From Aggregicoccus sp. 17bor-14 (lineage in GTDB: Bacteria > Myxococcota > Myxococcia > Myxococcales > Myxococcaceae): a DNA stretch of 64,000 nucleotides. Below the pieces are notes generated by a model. That model did not search any database, had not been told where the DNA came from, and worked only from the letters and a program-made list of their open reading frames with translations. The stretch is from assembly GCF_009659535.1 (NCBI RefSeq), contig NZ_VJZZ01000007.1, positions 1-64,000 on the forward strand. The letters run 5' to 3'. Shown piece after piece: positions 34,487-44,531 of this stretch. The stretch's first letter is position 1. Each line of letters starts with the position of its first letter. The position numbers and the translations under genes are program-made.

Positions 34487-34591
34487 TGCTCCGGCCCCGG
34501 CGCTTCCTGTCCCAGACGCGGGAATACGCGCCCCGGATCCGGGACGCCTCCGCGCTGCACTGACTGCAGGAAAGTGGGATGCGCGGGCTGC

Positions 34592-35074
34592 TCAGATGTT
34601 GCAGCTGCGGCAGGCCTCGCGCGCGGCGGCGTCCTTGGCGCCCAGGTCCATCAGGGCCTTGAACTCGGGCGAGTCCACCTTCATCACCAGGAGCGACACC
34701 TCGAGCTCCCCCGGCACGCGCCCCAGCTGCAGCTTGCGCTGCTCGCCGTGCAGCAGGGACAGCTCGCCGTGGCCCTGCTGCCCCTCGGGCAGCGCCACGT
34801 CCAGCTCCACCTGGAAGCTCTCCTTGCCCCCGGCGGACGGGGTGAGCACCAGCCGGTAGTCCGGCTGGGCCGCCCCGGGCTGGCGCCGCTCGGCGCGCAC
34901 CGTGCGGCCCGTCTCGCCCAGGAGCTTGGGCTGGGCCACGAGCCTTCCGGCGCGCCGCACCTCGAGCGCGAAGTAGAGCGGCTCGGCGTGGGCCTTCGCG
35001 GGCGCGAGGGCGAGCGCCGTCCCCGAGAGCATCGTGCCGACCAGGAACATCCGGATGATGAAGGAGCGGGCCAT
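34592..35074 (-). CDS. Exported protein of unknown function ending in CxxC
   Basis: A 160-residue protein. The signal peptide is about 1-31 (SFIIRMFLVGTMLSGTALAL, then AKAHA). The mature beta-rich part includes FALEVRRAGRLVAQPKLLGE and FQVELDVALPEGQQGHGEL, and ends EACRSCNI. A C-x-x-C pair three residues from the C-terminus is unusual and could be redox-active or a metal/heme-type ligand pair, which is speculation. The ATG is set by the signal peptide. A 7-bp hairpin lies in the untranslated leader just upstream. Confidence 0.72.
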   Translation of the reverse strand: MARSFIIRMFLVGTMLSGTALALAPAKAHAEPLYFALEVRRAGRLVAQPKLLGETGRTVRAERRQPGAAQPDYRLVLTPSAGGKESFQVELDVALPEGQQGHGELSLLHGEQRKLQLGRVPGELEVSLLVMKVDSPEFKALMDLGAKDAAAREACRSCNI

Positions 35075-35098
35075 GGTCAGTCCTCGGTAGCAACCCTT

Positions 35099-35117
35099 GC
35101 GCCAGGGAACGCTGGCG
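35099..35117. other. Leader hairpin upstream of the CxxC exported protein
   Basis: GCGCCAG and CTGGCGC form a perfect 7-bp stem around a six-base loop, 25 bases before the minus-strand start codon. It could be part of a 5' untranslated leader. Its function is unknown. Confidence 0.4.
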
Positions 35118-35156
35118 CCCCCTGCGACATACCGGGCCGGGCCGGCTCCCCGCCAT

Positions 35157-35178
35157 GGGCCCCCTCCACCGGGGGCCC
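35157..35178. other. Strong GC hairpin in a divergent intergenic region
   Basis: GGGCCCCC and GGGGGCCC form a perfect 8-bp stem around TCCACC. It lies in the 284-base region between the divergent CxxC-protein and Sel1-protein genes. It could separate the two transcription units or belong to the leader of the minus-strand gene. Confidence 0.4.
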
Positions 35179-35358
35179 TGCGCTGGACACAACGTCCCGG
35201 GGCGGGGGCGATTGCGGCCATTGTGACACGGGGCTCGCGGCGGCCCAAACCCCGCCCCCGTGGCCGGCTGGACACCCCGGCGCAGGCCCGCAAAACGGGG
35301 CAGATATGCATTGACGGGGCGGGCGTTGGCCGCGTGTCACCTGCCACAGGAGCTCCCG

Positions 35359-36441
35359 ATGCCCGTCGCCCTCCTCGTTGCGCTCGCCGTGCTCTCCCCC
35401 TCGCCGGACGCCCGCCCCGCTCCCGAGGGCTTGCTGCCCCCCACCCGGCGCGCCACCGCGCTGCTCGCCGGCACGCCCGTGACCGAGGAGCGGGCGGTGC
35501 GCCCGCTGTGGAAAGGGCTCGAGGGCGAGCGTGGCCTCCGGGCCTACCGGCTCGTGAGGGAGTGCGAGTCCCGGTCCCCCAGCCCTTGCGCGGTCATGGC
35601 GGGCAAGTACGTGAGGGGTGCCGGCGTGGCGAAGGACGAGTGGATCGCCGCGGCCCTGCTGGAGAGCGCGTGCAAGGTGAAGGAGAACGAGGGCAGGGAC
35701 TACAAGGCCTGCTCGGCGCTGGGGATCCTGCTGGCCACCGGGGCCGGAGGGCTGCCGCGCGATCTCACCTGGGCGCTCGAGCTGCAGCGCTGGGCCTGCT
35801 CGAGCTCGGAGACCATCGGGTGCGCGGCGCTCGGCGACCTGCTGCTGCCCGCGCAGCCCGAGCCCACGAAGGACGCGGAGGTGGTGGCGCTCTACCGCCG
35901 CGGCTGTGACGCGGACTACAGCGCGGCCTGCAACAACCTCGGCTGGATGCTCGAGCGCGGGCGGGGCGCCGCGCGAGACCTCGCCCAGGCGCGCGCGCTC
36001 TACGAGCGCAGCTGCAAGGCGAAGCTCGCCGTCGGGTGCAAGAACCTGGGCGTGGTGTACGCGGCGAGCACCCGCCCGGAGGAGCTCGCCGAGGCGGCGC
36101 GCTACCTCGAGCCCTTCTGCAGCGCGGCGGAGCCGGCCACCTGCAGCGTGCTGGGCAGCGTGGAGGAGCGCCGCGGCGAGCGCCAGCGCGCGCTCGCCGC
36201 CTACGGGCGCGGCTGCAGCGCGGGCCACCTGCGCAGCTGCAACAACCAGGGCTTCCTGCTCGGGCTCAGCCACACCCCCGAGGACGAGGCGCGCGCACTC
36301 TCCCTCTTCGAGCGGGCTTGCGACGCGGGCGTGGGCCTCGCCTGCGCGAACGCGGCCACGCTGGTGGCCCCGGACCGGGCCCGCACCTTCAATGCGCGCG
36401 CCTGTGCACTGGGCGTGCAGGGCATCTGCGAGCCGCAGTAG
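35359..36441 (+). CDS. Exported Cys-rich Sel1-repeat protein
   Basis: A 360-residue protein with a short hydrophobic N-terminus (PVALLVALAVLSPSP) and a run of Sel1-like helical repeats, each carrying a Cys pair. Examples are YKACSALGILLATGAGGL, GCAALGDLLLP, AACNNLGWMLERGRGAARD and GCKNLGVVYAAS. Helix pairs with C...C recall HcpA/Sel1 proteins, where disulfides lock the repeats outside the cytoplasm. These are protein-interaction scaffolds. AGGAG sits seven bases before the ATG. A relative is encoded at 47043-48188. Confidence 0.82.
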   Translation: MPVALLVALAVLSPSPDARPAPEGLLPPTRRATALLAGTPVTEERAVRPLWKGLEGERGLRAYRLVRECESRSPSPCAVMAGKYVRGAGVAKDEWIAAALLESACKVKENEGRDYKACSALGILLATGAGGLPRDLTWALELQRWACSSSETIGCAALGDLLLPAQPEPTKDAEVVALYRRGCDADYSAACNNLGWMLERGRGAARDLAQARALYERSCKAKLAVGCKNLGVVYAASTRPEELAEAARYLEPFCSAAEPATCSVLGSVEERRGERQRALAAYGRGCSAGHLRSCNNQGFLLGLSHTPEDEARALSLFERACDAGVGLACANAATLVAPDRARTFNARACALGVQGICEPQ

Positions 36442-36584
36442 AAGGACACGCGCGCTGGAAAAAGCGGCGGGAGCTGCGTGTTCTCTCCTGAATTCCCCGC
36501 GCGCGCGCCTTGACCCTCGCGGGGGCTTTGCACATTGTCCCCGCCCGCGCTTCCTTCAGCGCGCGAGCCCGGGCCCCTGCCGCC

Positions 36585-37613
36585 ATGGAACGCACCGAAC
36601 GCCTCCTCGATCTCGTCGCCCTCCTGCTCGACGCGCGCGAGCCCGTTTCCTGGGCGGAGCTGCGCGAGCACTTCCCGGCCGACTACGGCGCCATCTCGGA
36701 CGACGCCGCGGAGCGCAAGTTCGAGCGCGACAAGGCGGAGCTGCTCGAGCTGGGCCTGCCGCTCACGTACATCCAGGGCGACGACGAGCGCAAAGACGGC
36801 TACGTCGTCGAGCGCGACGCGTACTACCTGCCCGAGGTGGGCCTGACGAAGGAGGAGCTCGCGGTGCTCTACGCCGCGGGGAGCGCCGCGCTCGCCTCCG
36901 AGGCCTTCCCCGGCCGCCAGGATCTCGCGCACGCGATGCGCAAGATGGGCTTCTTCGCCGGCGAGCAGCTTCCCACCCCGCGCGTGCGCATGGAGCTGGG
37001 CGCGGTGCAGGCGGACCAGGACCTGGGCGAGCGGCTGGAGACGCTCTGGGAGGCCTGCGCCGCGCGCAAGTGGGTGCAGATGACCTACCAGTCCCCCAAG
37101 TACGCGGAGCTCATCGAGCGGCGCGTGGACCCCTACGGGCTCGCGCTGCGGCGCGGGGTGTGGACGCTGGTGGGCTACTGCCACCTGCGCCAGGGGCTGC
37201 GCACCTTCCACGTGCACCGCATCCGCAGCCTGAAGATGAACAGCGCGAAGCCGCGTACCCCGGACTTCGAGGTGCCCGCGGACTTCTCACTCGACGCGCA
37301 CGTGGCGCACTACCCGTGGCAGCACCGCTTCCACCCGCCGGTGGACGTGGAGCTGCAGCTCGGCGGAGAGCTCGCGCCCCGCGCCGAGAGCCTGCTGCCC
37401 GGCGCGCCCGTGACGCGCGGCGAGGACGGGGTCGCGCACGTGCGCGTGGCGGCCACCTTCATGGACGGGCTTTTGCGCTTCTGCCTCGCGCTGGGGCCCG
37501 AGTGCCGGGTGCTCGCGCCCGAGAGCGCCCGCGCCCGCGTGCGCGAGATGGCCGAGCGCGTGCTGCAGCGCCATGCCCCGCAGGACCCGCAGGCCCAGGA
37601 GGTGCGCCCGTGA
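36585..37613 (+). CDS. WYL-domain transcriptional regulator, PafB-like
   Basis: A 342-residue regulator. The N-terminal winged helix has RTERLLDLVALLLDAREPVS, and FERDKAELLELGLPLTYIQG follows. The central WYL domain has WVQMTYQSPK, RRVDPYGLALRRGVWTLVGY and TFHVHRIRSLKM. The name-giving Trp-Tyr-Leu reads Trp-Thr-Leu here. A WCX-type C-terminal extension follows. It forms a pair with the next gene, whose GTG overlaps this stop (GTGA), as in actinobacterial pafBC, which activates DNA-damage genes. The same role here is inference. Confidence 0.87.
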   Translation: MERTERLLDLVALLLDAREPVSWAELREHFPADYGAISDDAAERKFERDKAELLELGLPLTYIQGDDERKDGYVVERDAYYLPEVGLTKEELAVLYAAGSAALASEAFPGRQDLAHAMRKMGFFAGEQLPTPRVRMELGAVQADQDLGERLETLWEACAARKWVQMTYQSPKYAELIERRVDPYGLALRRGVWTLVGYCHLRQGLRTFHVHRIRSLKMNSAKPRTPDFEVPADFSLDAHVAHYPWQHRFHPPVDVELQLGGELAPRAESLLPGAPVTRGEDGVAHVRVAATFMDGLLRFCLALGPECRVLAPESARARVREMAERVLQRHAPQDPQAQEVRP

Positions 37614-38533
37614 GCGACGTGCACGAGCGGCTGCGCCGCCTGCTCTTCCTCGTCCCCTACGTGTCCAAGCACCCGGGCGTGAGCGTGGACGCGCTCGCGC
37701 AGGCGCTGGGCGTGGGGCGCGAGGACCTGCTCGAGGAGCTGGACCTGCTCGCGTGCGTGGGCCGGCCCCCCTTCAACCCGGACGACTACATCGACATCTA
37801 CGTGGACAACGACCGCGTCTACGTGGACCTGGACCAGCGCCTGAGCGCCCCGCCGCGCCTCACCGCGGCGGAGGCCGCCGCCCTCAGCGCCGCCGCGGAG
37901 CTGCTGCGCCCGGCCGCGGGCGACGCGCTCGCCAGCGCGCTGCAGAAGCTCGAGCGCGTGCTGCCGCCGGCCGCGCGCAACCGCGCCCGGGAGATGGGCC
38001 GCAAGATCGACGCGACGCTCGATGCCCCCGAGGCGCTCGCGCCCCTCACCCGCGCCATCCTCGAGCGGCGCGAGGTGACCTTCCTCTACGCGAGCCCCGG
38101 CCACGCGCCCGAGACGCGAAGGGTGCGCCCCTTCGAGCTGCTCAGCCACCGCGGCCAGTGGTACCTGCAGGGCTACGATCACGTGCGCGCCGCGGACCGC
38201 CTCTTCCGCGTGGACCGCATGGACTCGCTCGCGCTCACGGACGCGACCTTCGAGCCGCCCGCGGACGCGCACGCGCGCGTGCCCAATCCCGCGCGCGGCC
38301 GCACCGACGTGCGCGTGCGCTTCAGCCGCACCGCGGCCCCCTACGTGCGCGAGCGCTTCGGCGAGGATGCGCGCCTGCTCGCGGACGGCGGCGTGGAGGT
38401 GCGGGTCGCGGGGGACAGCGAGCGCTGGCTCACGCAGTGGGTGCTCTCGTTCGGAGGCGAGGCCGAGGTGCTCGAGCCCGCCTGGGCCCGGGAGGCGGTT
38501 GCCCGCGCGGCCCGCGCCTCGCTAGAACTGTAG
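37610..38533 (+). CDS. WYL-domain transcriptional regulator, PafC-like
   Basis: A 307-residue partner of the preceding protein. The N-terminal HTH has RLRRLLFLVPYVSKHPGVSV, and LLEELDLLACVGRPPFNPDD is characteristic of PafC. The WYL domain has VTFLYASPGH, RRVRPFELLSHRGQWYLQGY and RLFRVDRMDSL. WYL domains bind oligonucleotides or single-stranded nucleic acid to switch activity. GGAGG lies about seven bases before the GTG start, which sits in the stop of the first gene, so translation is coupled. The FHA protein gene follows after five bases. Confidence 0.9.
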   Translation: MSDVHERLRRLLFLVPYVSKHPGVSVDALAQALGVGREDLLEELDLLACVGRPPFNPDDYIDIYVDNDRVYVDLDQRLSAPPRLTAAEAAALSAAAELLRPAAGDALASALQKLERVLPPAARNRAREMGRKIDATLDAPEALAPLTRAILERREVTFLYASPGHAPETRRVRPFELLSHRGQWYLQGYDHVRAADRLFRVDRMDSLALTDATFEPPADAHARVPNPARGRTDVRVRFSRTAAPYVRERFGEDARLLADGGVEVRVAGDSERWLTQWVLSFGGEAEVLEPAWAREAVARAARASLEL

Positions 38534-38538
38534 CCCGC

Positions 38539-40275
38539 ATGGGCTTCCAGCTGACGATCGCCGAGGGGCAGGACGCAGGCCGGGAGCTGCACTTCGACCA
38601 GGACGAGGTCCTGCTCGGCCGCGCGGACACCTGCGACGTGGTGCTGCACGACGCGGGCGTGAGCCGGCGCCACTGCCGCATCGCGCGCGAGCCGGGCGCG
38701 GGGCACTGGTCCGTCGAGGACCTGGGCAGCGCCAACGGCACCCTGCTCAACGGCGAGCCGGTGCAGGGCAGGCGCGCGCTCACCGCCGGCGACGAGCTCG
38801 CGCTCGGAGACGCCGCCTTCCTCTTCGCGCCGCAGCCGGCGTCCGCTGCGCCCAGCGCCCCGGCCGAGCCGCCCGCCGACCCGGACAGCACCCGCATCGT
38901 CGCCCCGCCGCCCGCAGCGTCGCGCCGCGCGAGCCCCGCCGCGCGCGTCGAGCCCTCCTCCGCTGCAGCTCCCGCGCGCAGCGCCGTCCCGCTCGCCTCG
39001 GCTGCCTCGCCGGGCAGCGCGAGTCCCCGGAGTGCCAGCGCGCCGCCGCGGGCGGCCGGCGCGGGTCCTTCCGCTCCCGGGGCCTCCGCGGCGAAGGCGC
39101 ACGCCGCGGGGCCGTCTGCCGCTGCGGGCCGTCCCGCCGCGGCCGGCGCGCTCGCTTCCCCCTCGCGCGGGCCCGCGCGCCCGGCCACCGCGCGTGCCGC
39201 GCTGCCCGAGCGGAGCGAGGACGCGGCGCCCGGCGCCGCGCTCGCCGCCGTGAGCGAGGAGGCGCCGGCCGCGCTCGCCGTGCCCCCGCCGCGCCCCGCC
39301 CCCCGGGCACGCCCCGCCCCCGGCCAGCGCCTCACCGCGGCCGAGCGCGCGCGCCTGCGCCGCACGCTGCCCCCGCTCCTCGCCCGCGCGCGCCTCTTCT
39401 GGGCCGAGGCGCGGCCCCCCGTGCGCCGCGGGCTCCTCGCGGGGGCGGGTGCCCTGGGCGCGGGCCTCGTCGCGCTGCTCTTCTGGGCGGTGCTGGGGTC
39501 GAGCGCGAGCGGGGAGCGCGGCGCGGAGCCCGCGGTGCTCTCGGCGCGCCCGCTCGCGGACTCCTTCGGCCTGGGCGAGGGCGTGACGTGGGAGCGCCCG
39601 GACATGAAGGTCTTCACCTGGGAGTACACCGCGGCCACGCGCGCCGTCGTCCTGCTGCACCTGCAGGCGCAGGGCCTGAGTCAGGGCGAGGTGATGGTCA
39701 CGGTGAACGGTGCGGACGTGGGCGCGCTGCCCGCGGACCGGCTCAACAGCCAGGAGCGGGCGCTCGAGGTGCGCGTGCCGCCGGAGCTGCTCAAGAAGGG
39801 GCAGCCCAACCGCATCACCTTCGACAACACCCACAACCCGCCGGGCGAGGACCCCTGGCGCATCTGGAACCTCTGGGTGGAGACGGCGCTCCTGCCGGAG
39901 ATGCCCTCCGAGCAGCTGGTGGCCGCGGCGCGCGAGGCGTACGCGCGCGGCGAGAAGAACCTGCAGGCGAAGGACATCGGCGCGGGCAACCGCTACGCCG
40001 CGTGGCGCGCCTTCCGCGAGGCGTGGCTGCTGCTCGAGGCCCACCCCGAGCCCCGCCCCGCGCTGCACCTCGAGGCGCGCGACCGGGTGCGGGAGGCCCA
40101 GGCGGAGCTGGACCGCACCTGCTCGCGGCTGCTGCTCGAGGTGGAGGGGGACGCGAACCGCCGCGACTGGAAGGCGGTGGCGGCGGGGTTGGATCAGTTC
40201 AAGGAGTACTTCCCCGCCTCCGATCAGCCCTGCCGCGCCCGCGCCGAGCGCAAGCGCGCGGGCTACGGGCTCTAG
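38539..40275 (+). CDS. FHA-domain membrane protein with Ala/Pro linker
   Basis: A 578-residue protein. The N-terminal FHA domain (about 1-95) has phosphothreonine-binding motifs LLGRADTCDVVL, VSRRHCRI and LGSANGTLLNGEPV. A 190-residue Ala/Pro/Ser linker follows. One membrane helix (GLLAGAGALGAGLVALLFWAVL) lies near 305-326. A C-terminal exported domain has a jelly-roll-like DSFGLGEGVTWERPDMKVFT and a helical end. FHA domains read Ser/Thr-kinase phosphorylation, common in myxobacteria. It begins five bases after the PafC-like gene, so the three genes are probably one operon. Confidence 0.87.
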   Translation: MGFQLTIAEGQDAGRELHFDQDEVLLGRADTCDVVLHDAGVSRRHCRIAREPGAGHWSVEDLGSANGTLLNGEPVQGRRALTAGDELALGDAAFLFAPQPASAAPSAPAEPPADPDSTRIVAPPPAASRRASPAARVEPSSAAAPARSAVPLASAASPGSASPRSASAPPRAAGAGPSAPGASAAKAHAAGPSAAAGRPAAAGALASPSRGPARPATARAALPERSEDAAPGAALAAVSEEAPAALAVPPPRPAPRARPAPGQRLTAAERARLRRTLPPLLARARLFWAEARPPVRRGLLAGAGALGAGLVALLFWAVLGSSASGERGAEPAVLSARPLADSFGLGEGVTWERPDMKVFTWEYTAATRAVVLLHLQAQGLSQGEVMVTVNGADVGALPADRLNSQERALEVRVPPELLKKGQPNRITFDNTHNPPGEDPWRIWNLWVETALLPEMPSEQLVAAAREAYARGEKNLQAKDIGAGNRYAAWRAFREAWLLLEAHPEPRPALHLEARDRVREAQAELDRTCSRLLLEVEGDANRRDWKAVAAGLDQFKEYFPASDQPCRARAERKRAGYGL

Positions 40276-40399
40276 AGCGCCCCCGGCGCCTTCTGGCCAA
40301 GCCTGCCTGGCCGCCCTGCCTGCGCGGACCTCCACACTGCAACCCCGCGAGGCCTCTCGGCCGCTTGCCCAACCGGCCTCCCATCCGCACCGTTGGGGG

Positions 40400-41683
40400 G
40401 TGAATCACGAGGCGGAGGCACGCGAGGAAGGCCGCAAGAGCGGGGGACTGCAGGGGCGCGAGGAGCGTGGCTCGGGAGATCGCGGCTCGGGAACCCGCGT
40501 CCCACCGGAGCACGCGCCCGCCTGGGGGCCGGGCGTGTCCAACGCGCGGCTCGCGCGCCACTACCTGCCCGCGCGCCACCCCGTGCTGGACGGCAACGCC
40601 GCCCGGCTCCTGCGCGACGGGGTGGAGGCCTACCCCGAGATGCTGCAGGCGATCCGCTCCGCGCGCCGCTACGTGCACCTGGAGACGTACATGTTCCTCA
40701 CCGATGCGGTGGGGGAGCTGTTCGGCGAGGCGCTGGCGGAGGCGGCCGAGCGCGGCGTGCGGGTGAAGGTGCTCTACGACGCGGTGGGCAGCTGGACGGC
40801 CCGGCGCAGCTTCTTCACGGGCCTGCGCGCGCGCGGCGTGGACATCCGCCCCTTCAAGCCCTTCAGCCTCAGCCGCGGCCTGCAGCACCTGCTCAAGCGC
40901 GACCACCGCAAGATCCTCGTCGTGGACGGCGCGGTGGCCTTCACCGGCGGGGTGAACATCGCGGCGCACTGGGCGCCCGAGGGGCAGGGGGCCAACTGGC
41001 GCGACGACGTGCTGCGCATCGAGGGCCCCGCGGTGCACGCGCTCGAGCGGCGCTTCGTGGCCACCTGGCGCATGGCGTTTCGCCACCGCTTCCGCACCTG
41101 GGCCGCCCAGCTGCGCCACCGCCAGGCGGTGCGCGCGCGCTCGCGCGGCAACGTGAGCCTCGCGGTGCTCAGCAGCCGGCGCGGCATCCACAAGGCCTAC
41201 CTGCACGCCATCGGGCGCGCCCGCACCAGCGTGCTGGTGGCCGCGAGCTACTTCATCCCGGACCGCAAGATGGTGGCCGCCCTGCGCGACGCCGCCCGGC
41301 GCGGCGTGGAGGTCAGCCTCATCCTCAACGGCCGCTCGGACCACCCCTTCCTCGAGTACTGCACCCGCGCCTTCTACGAGCGGCTGCTGGGGGCAGGCGT
41401 GCGCATCTTCGAGTGGCAGCGCGGGGTGCTGCACGCCAAGACGGCCGTGGTGGACGGGGTCTGGGGGACGGTGGGCTCCTTCAACCTCGAGCGCCTCAGC
41501 CTGGGCATGAACCACGAGGTGAACGCGGTCTTCGCCGACCCGGGCCTGGGCCGCGCCCTCGAGGAGAGCTTCCGCACCGACTGCGGCAGCTGCCACGAGG
41601 TGAAGCTGGAGGCCTTCCGCCGCCGCCCCACCTGGCAGAAGCTGCTCGAACGGCTGCTCTTCCTATTCCGAAAAGTGCTCTGA
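40400..41683 (+). CDS. Phospholipase-D-fold protein, cardiolipin-synthase-like
   Basis: A 427-residue PLD-superfamily protein. Two HKD catalytic motifs are present: HRKILVVDGAVAFTGG and HAKTAVVDGVWGTVGSFN. The flanking segments YVHLETYMFLTDAVG, KVLYDAVGSWTAR and GMNHEVNAVF are typical of bacterial ClsB-type cardiolipin synthases, which join two phospholipids or use glycerol. No membrane helices are seen at the N-terminus. The first 40 residues are charged and low complexity, so a GTG at 40535 (382 residues) is an alternative start. It lies 83 bases upstream of acnA on the same strand. Confidence 0.86.
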   Translation: MNHEAEAREEGRKSGGLQGREERGSGDRGSGTRVPPEHAPAWGPGVSNARLARHYLPARHPVLDGNAARLLRDGVEAYPEMLQAIRSARRYVHLETYMFLTDAVGELFGEALAEAAERGVRVKVLYDAVGSWTARRSFFTGLRARGVDIRPFKPFSLSRGLQHLLKRDHRKILVVDGAVAFTGGVNIAAHWAPEGQGANWRDDVLRIEGPAVHALERRFVATWRMAFRHRFRTWAAQLRHRQAVRARSRGNVSLAVLSSRRGIHKAYLHAIGRARTSVLVAASYFIPDRKMVAALRDAARRGVEVSLILNGRSDHPFLEYCTRAFYERLLGAGVRIFEWQRGVLHAKTAVVDGVWGTVGSFNLERLSLGMNHEVNAVFADPGLGRALEESFRTDCGSCHEVKLEAFRRRPTWQKLLERLLFLFRKVL

Positions 41684-41766
41684 ACGAACCCTTTGCATGC
41701 CCGCCCCGAGCGCCCTAGAAGACCCGGGCGCACGCAGCGGAAGAAAGCACGCGAAGGGACACGCAC

Positions 41767-44502
41767 ATGACGGACAGCTTCAAGGCGAAGAGCCAGCTCA
41801 AGGTGGGCTCGGCCACCCATGACATCTACAGCCTCGCGACGGTGGCCAAGGCCCACCCGGCGGTCAATCGCCTGCCGTTCTCGCTGAAGGTGCTGCTCGA
41901 GAACCTCCTGCGCCACGAGGACGGCCGGGTGGTGAAGAAGGAGCACGTGGACAAGATGCTCGCCTGGGATCCCAAGGCGACGCCGGACACCGAGATCTCC
42001 TTCCACCCCGCGCGCGTGCTGCTGCAGGACTTCACCGGCGTTCCGGCCGTGGTGGACCTCGCCGCCATGCGCGAGGCGCTCGCCGCGATGGGCGGCGACC
42101 CCGCGAAGATCAACCCGCGCAACCCCGCGGACCTGGTCATCGACCACTCCTTCCAGGTGGACAGCTTCGGCACCAGCGCCGCGCTGCAGGAGAACGCGGA
42201 GCTCGAGTTCGAGCGCAACCAGGAGCGCTACGCGTTCCTGCGCTGGGGCCAGGACGCGTTCAAGAACTTCAGCGTGGTGCCGCCGGACACCGGCATCTGC
42301 CACCAGGTGAACCTCGAGTTCCTCGCGCGCGTCGTGTTCAAGCAGGACGGCGTGGTGTTCCCGGACACCCTGGTGGGCACCGACAGCCACACCACCATGA
42401 TCAACGGCCTGGGCGTGGTGGGCTGGGGCGTGGGCGGCATCGAGGCGGAGGCCGTGCTGCTCGGCCAGCCCATCACGATGCTCATTCCCCAGGTGGTGGG
42501 CTTCAAGCTCAAGGGCAGCCTGCCCGCGGGCGCGACCGCGACCGACCTGGTGCTGACCATCACCCAGATGCTGCGCAAGAAGGGCGTGGTGGGGAAGTTC
42601 GTCGAGTACTACGGCCCGGGCCTCGCCTCCCTCAGCCTGCCGGACCGCGCCACCATCGCGAACATGGCGCCCGAGTACGGCGCCACCGTGGGCTTCTTCC
42701 CGGTGGACGACGAGGCGCTCGCGTACATGCGCTTCAGCGGCCGCTCCGAGGAGCAGGTGGCCCTCACCGAGGCCTACTGCAAGGCGCAGGGCCTCTTCCA
42801 CACCAAGGACGCGGCAGACCCCGTCTTCAGCGACACGCTGGAGCTGGACCTCTCCACCGTGGTGCCCAGCCTCGCCGGCCCCAAGCGCCCGCAGGACCGC
42901 GTGCCGCTCAGCGACATGAAGCCCGCCTACCAGAAGGCGCTGGTGGAGATGCTCGCGGCCGGCAAGAGCAAGGGTGAGGACGAGGAGGGCGGCGGCAAGG
43001 GCGCGAAGGCGGCTCCGGCCGAGGTCCCGGCCGAGCGCCTCAACCAGACCGTCACGGTGAAGCAGGGCAACCAGAGCTACCAGCTGGGCCACGGCGCGGT
43101 GGTCATCGCCTCCATCACCTCGTGCACCAACACGAGCAACCCGGCGGTGCTCATCGGCGCGGGCCTGCTGGCCAAGCGCGCGGTGGAGAAGGGCCTCGTC
43201 GCGAAGCCCTGGGTGAAGACCAGCCTCGCGCCGGGCAGCAAGGTCGTGACCGAGTACCTGCGCGACGCGGGCCTGCAGCCCTATCTCGATGCGCTGGGCT
43301 TCCACACCGTGGGCTACGGCTGCGCCACCTGCATCGGCAACTCGGGCCCCCTGCCCGAGCAGGTCTCCAACGCGGTCGTGGACGGCGACCTCGTGGTGGC
43401 CGCGGTGCTCAGCGGCAACCGCAACTTCGAGGGCCGCATCAACCCGCACGTGCGCATGAACTACCTGGCGAGCCCCCCGCTCGTCGTCGCCTACGCGCTG
43501 GTGGGCGAGGTGGGCCGCGACCTCGACAAGGAGCCGCTGGGCCTGGACCGCAACGGCAAGCCCGTCTTCCTCAAGGACATCTGGCCCACCACCGAGGAGA
43601 TCCAGGCGGTCATCCGCTCCGCGGTGAAGCCGAGCCAGTTCCGCGACCAGTACGCGCACGCGATGGAGGGCGACAAGCTGTGGCAGGGGCTGAAGGTACC
43701 CAAGAGCAGCACCTTCAAGTGGGACCCGAAGAGCACCTACGTGCGCAACCCGCCCTTCTTCCAGAACATCCCGAAGGAGCCGGCGGCCCTCAAGGACATC
43801 TCGGGCGCGCGCGTGCTCGCGCTGCTGGGTGACTCCGTGACCACGGACCACATCAGCCCCGCGGGCAACATCGCGAAGACGAGCCCCGCGGCGAAGTACC
43901 TCATGGAGCAGGGCGTGGAGCCGAAGGACTTCAACTCCTACGGCGCGCGCCGCGGCAACCACGAGGTGATGATGCGCGGCACCTTCGCGAACATCCGCCT
44001 CAAGAACCTGCTCGTCCCCGGCGTCGAGGGCGGCGTCACCGTGCACATCCCCACCCGCGAGCGGATGAGCATCTACGACGCCTCCATGAAGTACCAGGCC
44101 GAGGGCACCCCGCTCGTGGTCCTCGCGGGCGCCGAGTACGGCACGGGCTCGAGCCGCGACTGGGCGGCGAAGGGCACCATGCTGCTGGGCGTGAAGGCGG
44201 TCATCGCCAAGAGCTTCGAGCGCATCCACCGCTCGAACCTCGTGGGCATGGGCGTGCTCCCGCTGCAGTTCCAGGAGGGCGAGGACGCGCAGAGCCTCGG
44301 CCTCAGCGGCCAGGAGACCTTCGAGGTGAAGGGGGTCGCGGAGGGCCTCAGCCCGATGAAGAAGCTCACCGTGAAGGCCACGGGCGAGAAGGGCACGAAG
44401 GAGTTCACCGTCACCGCCCGCATCGACACGCCGAACGAGCTCGACTACTACCGCCACGGCGGCATCCTCACCTACGTGCTGCGCAGCCTCGCGAAGGCCT
44501 GA
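41767..44502 (+). CDS. acnA: Aconitate hydratase A
   Basis: A TCA-cycle [4Fe-4S] enzyme interconverting citrate and isocitrate. The 911 residues carry [20 protein letters not shown], the cluster cysteines in SCTNTSN and [36 protein letters not shown] and [14 protein letters not shown] in the swivelling domain. A charged Lys/Glu/Gly-rich insert at about residues 398-420 precedes the first cysteine and is probably a surface loop. A very stable symmetric hairpin follows 30 bases after the stop. Confidence 0.97.
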   Translation: MTDSFKAKSQLKVGSATHDIYSLATVAKAHPAVNRLPFSLKVLLENLLRHEDGRVVKKEHVDKMLAWDPKATPDTEISFHPARVLLQDFTGVPAVVDLAAMREALAAMGGDPAKINPRNPADLVIDHSFQVDSFGTSAALQENAELEFERNQERYAFLRWGQDAFKNFSVVPPDTGICHQVNLEFLARVVFKQDGVVFPDTLVGTDSHTTMINGLGVVGWGVGGIEAEAVLLGQPITMLIPQVVGFKLKGSLPAGATATDLVLTITQMLRKKGVVGKFVEYYGPGLASLSLPDRATIANMAPEYGATVGFFPVDDEALAYMRFSGRSEEQVALTEAYCKAQGLFHTKDAADPVFSDTLELDLSTVVPSLAGPKRPQDRVPLSDMKPAYQKALVEMLAAGKSKGEDEEGGGKGAKAAPAEVPAERLNQTVTVKQGNQSYQLGHGAVVIASITSCTNTSNPAVLIGAGLLAKRAVEKGLVAKPWVKTSLAPGSKVVTEYLRDAGLQPYLDALGFHTVGYGCATCIGNSGPLPEQVSNAVVDGDLVVAAVLSGNRNFEGRINPHVRMNYLASPPLVVAYALVGEVGRDLDKEPLGLDRNGKPVFLKDIWPTTEEIQAVIRSAVKPSQFRDQYAHAMEGDKLWQGLKVPKSSTFKWDPKSTYVRNPPFFQNIPKEPAALKDISGARVLALLGDSVTTDHISPAGNIAKTSPAAKYLMEQGVEPKDFNSYGARRGNHEVMMRGTFANIRLKNLLVPGVEGGVTVHIPTRERMSIYDASMKYQAEGTPLVVLAGAEYGTGSSRDWAAKGTMLLGVKAVIAKSFERIHRSNLVGMGVLPLQFQEGEDAQSLGLSGQETFEVKGVAEGLSPMKKLTVKATGEKGTKEFTVTARIDTPNELDYYRHGGILTYVLRSLAKA

Positions 44503-44531
44503 GCCGCTTCCGCAGCGCCGCAGCCCCACGC

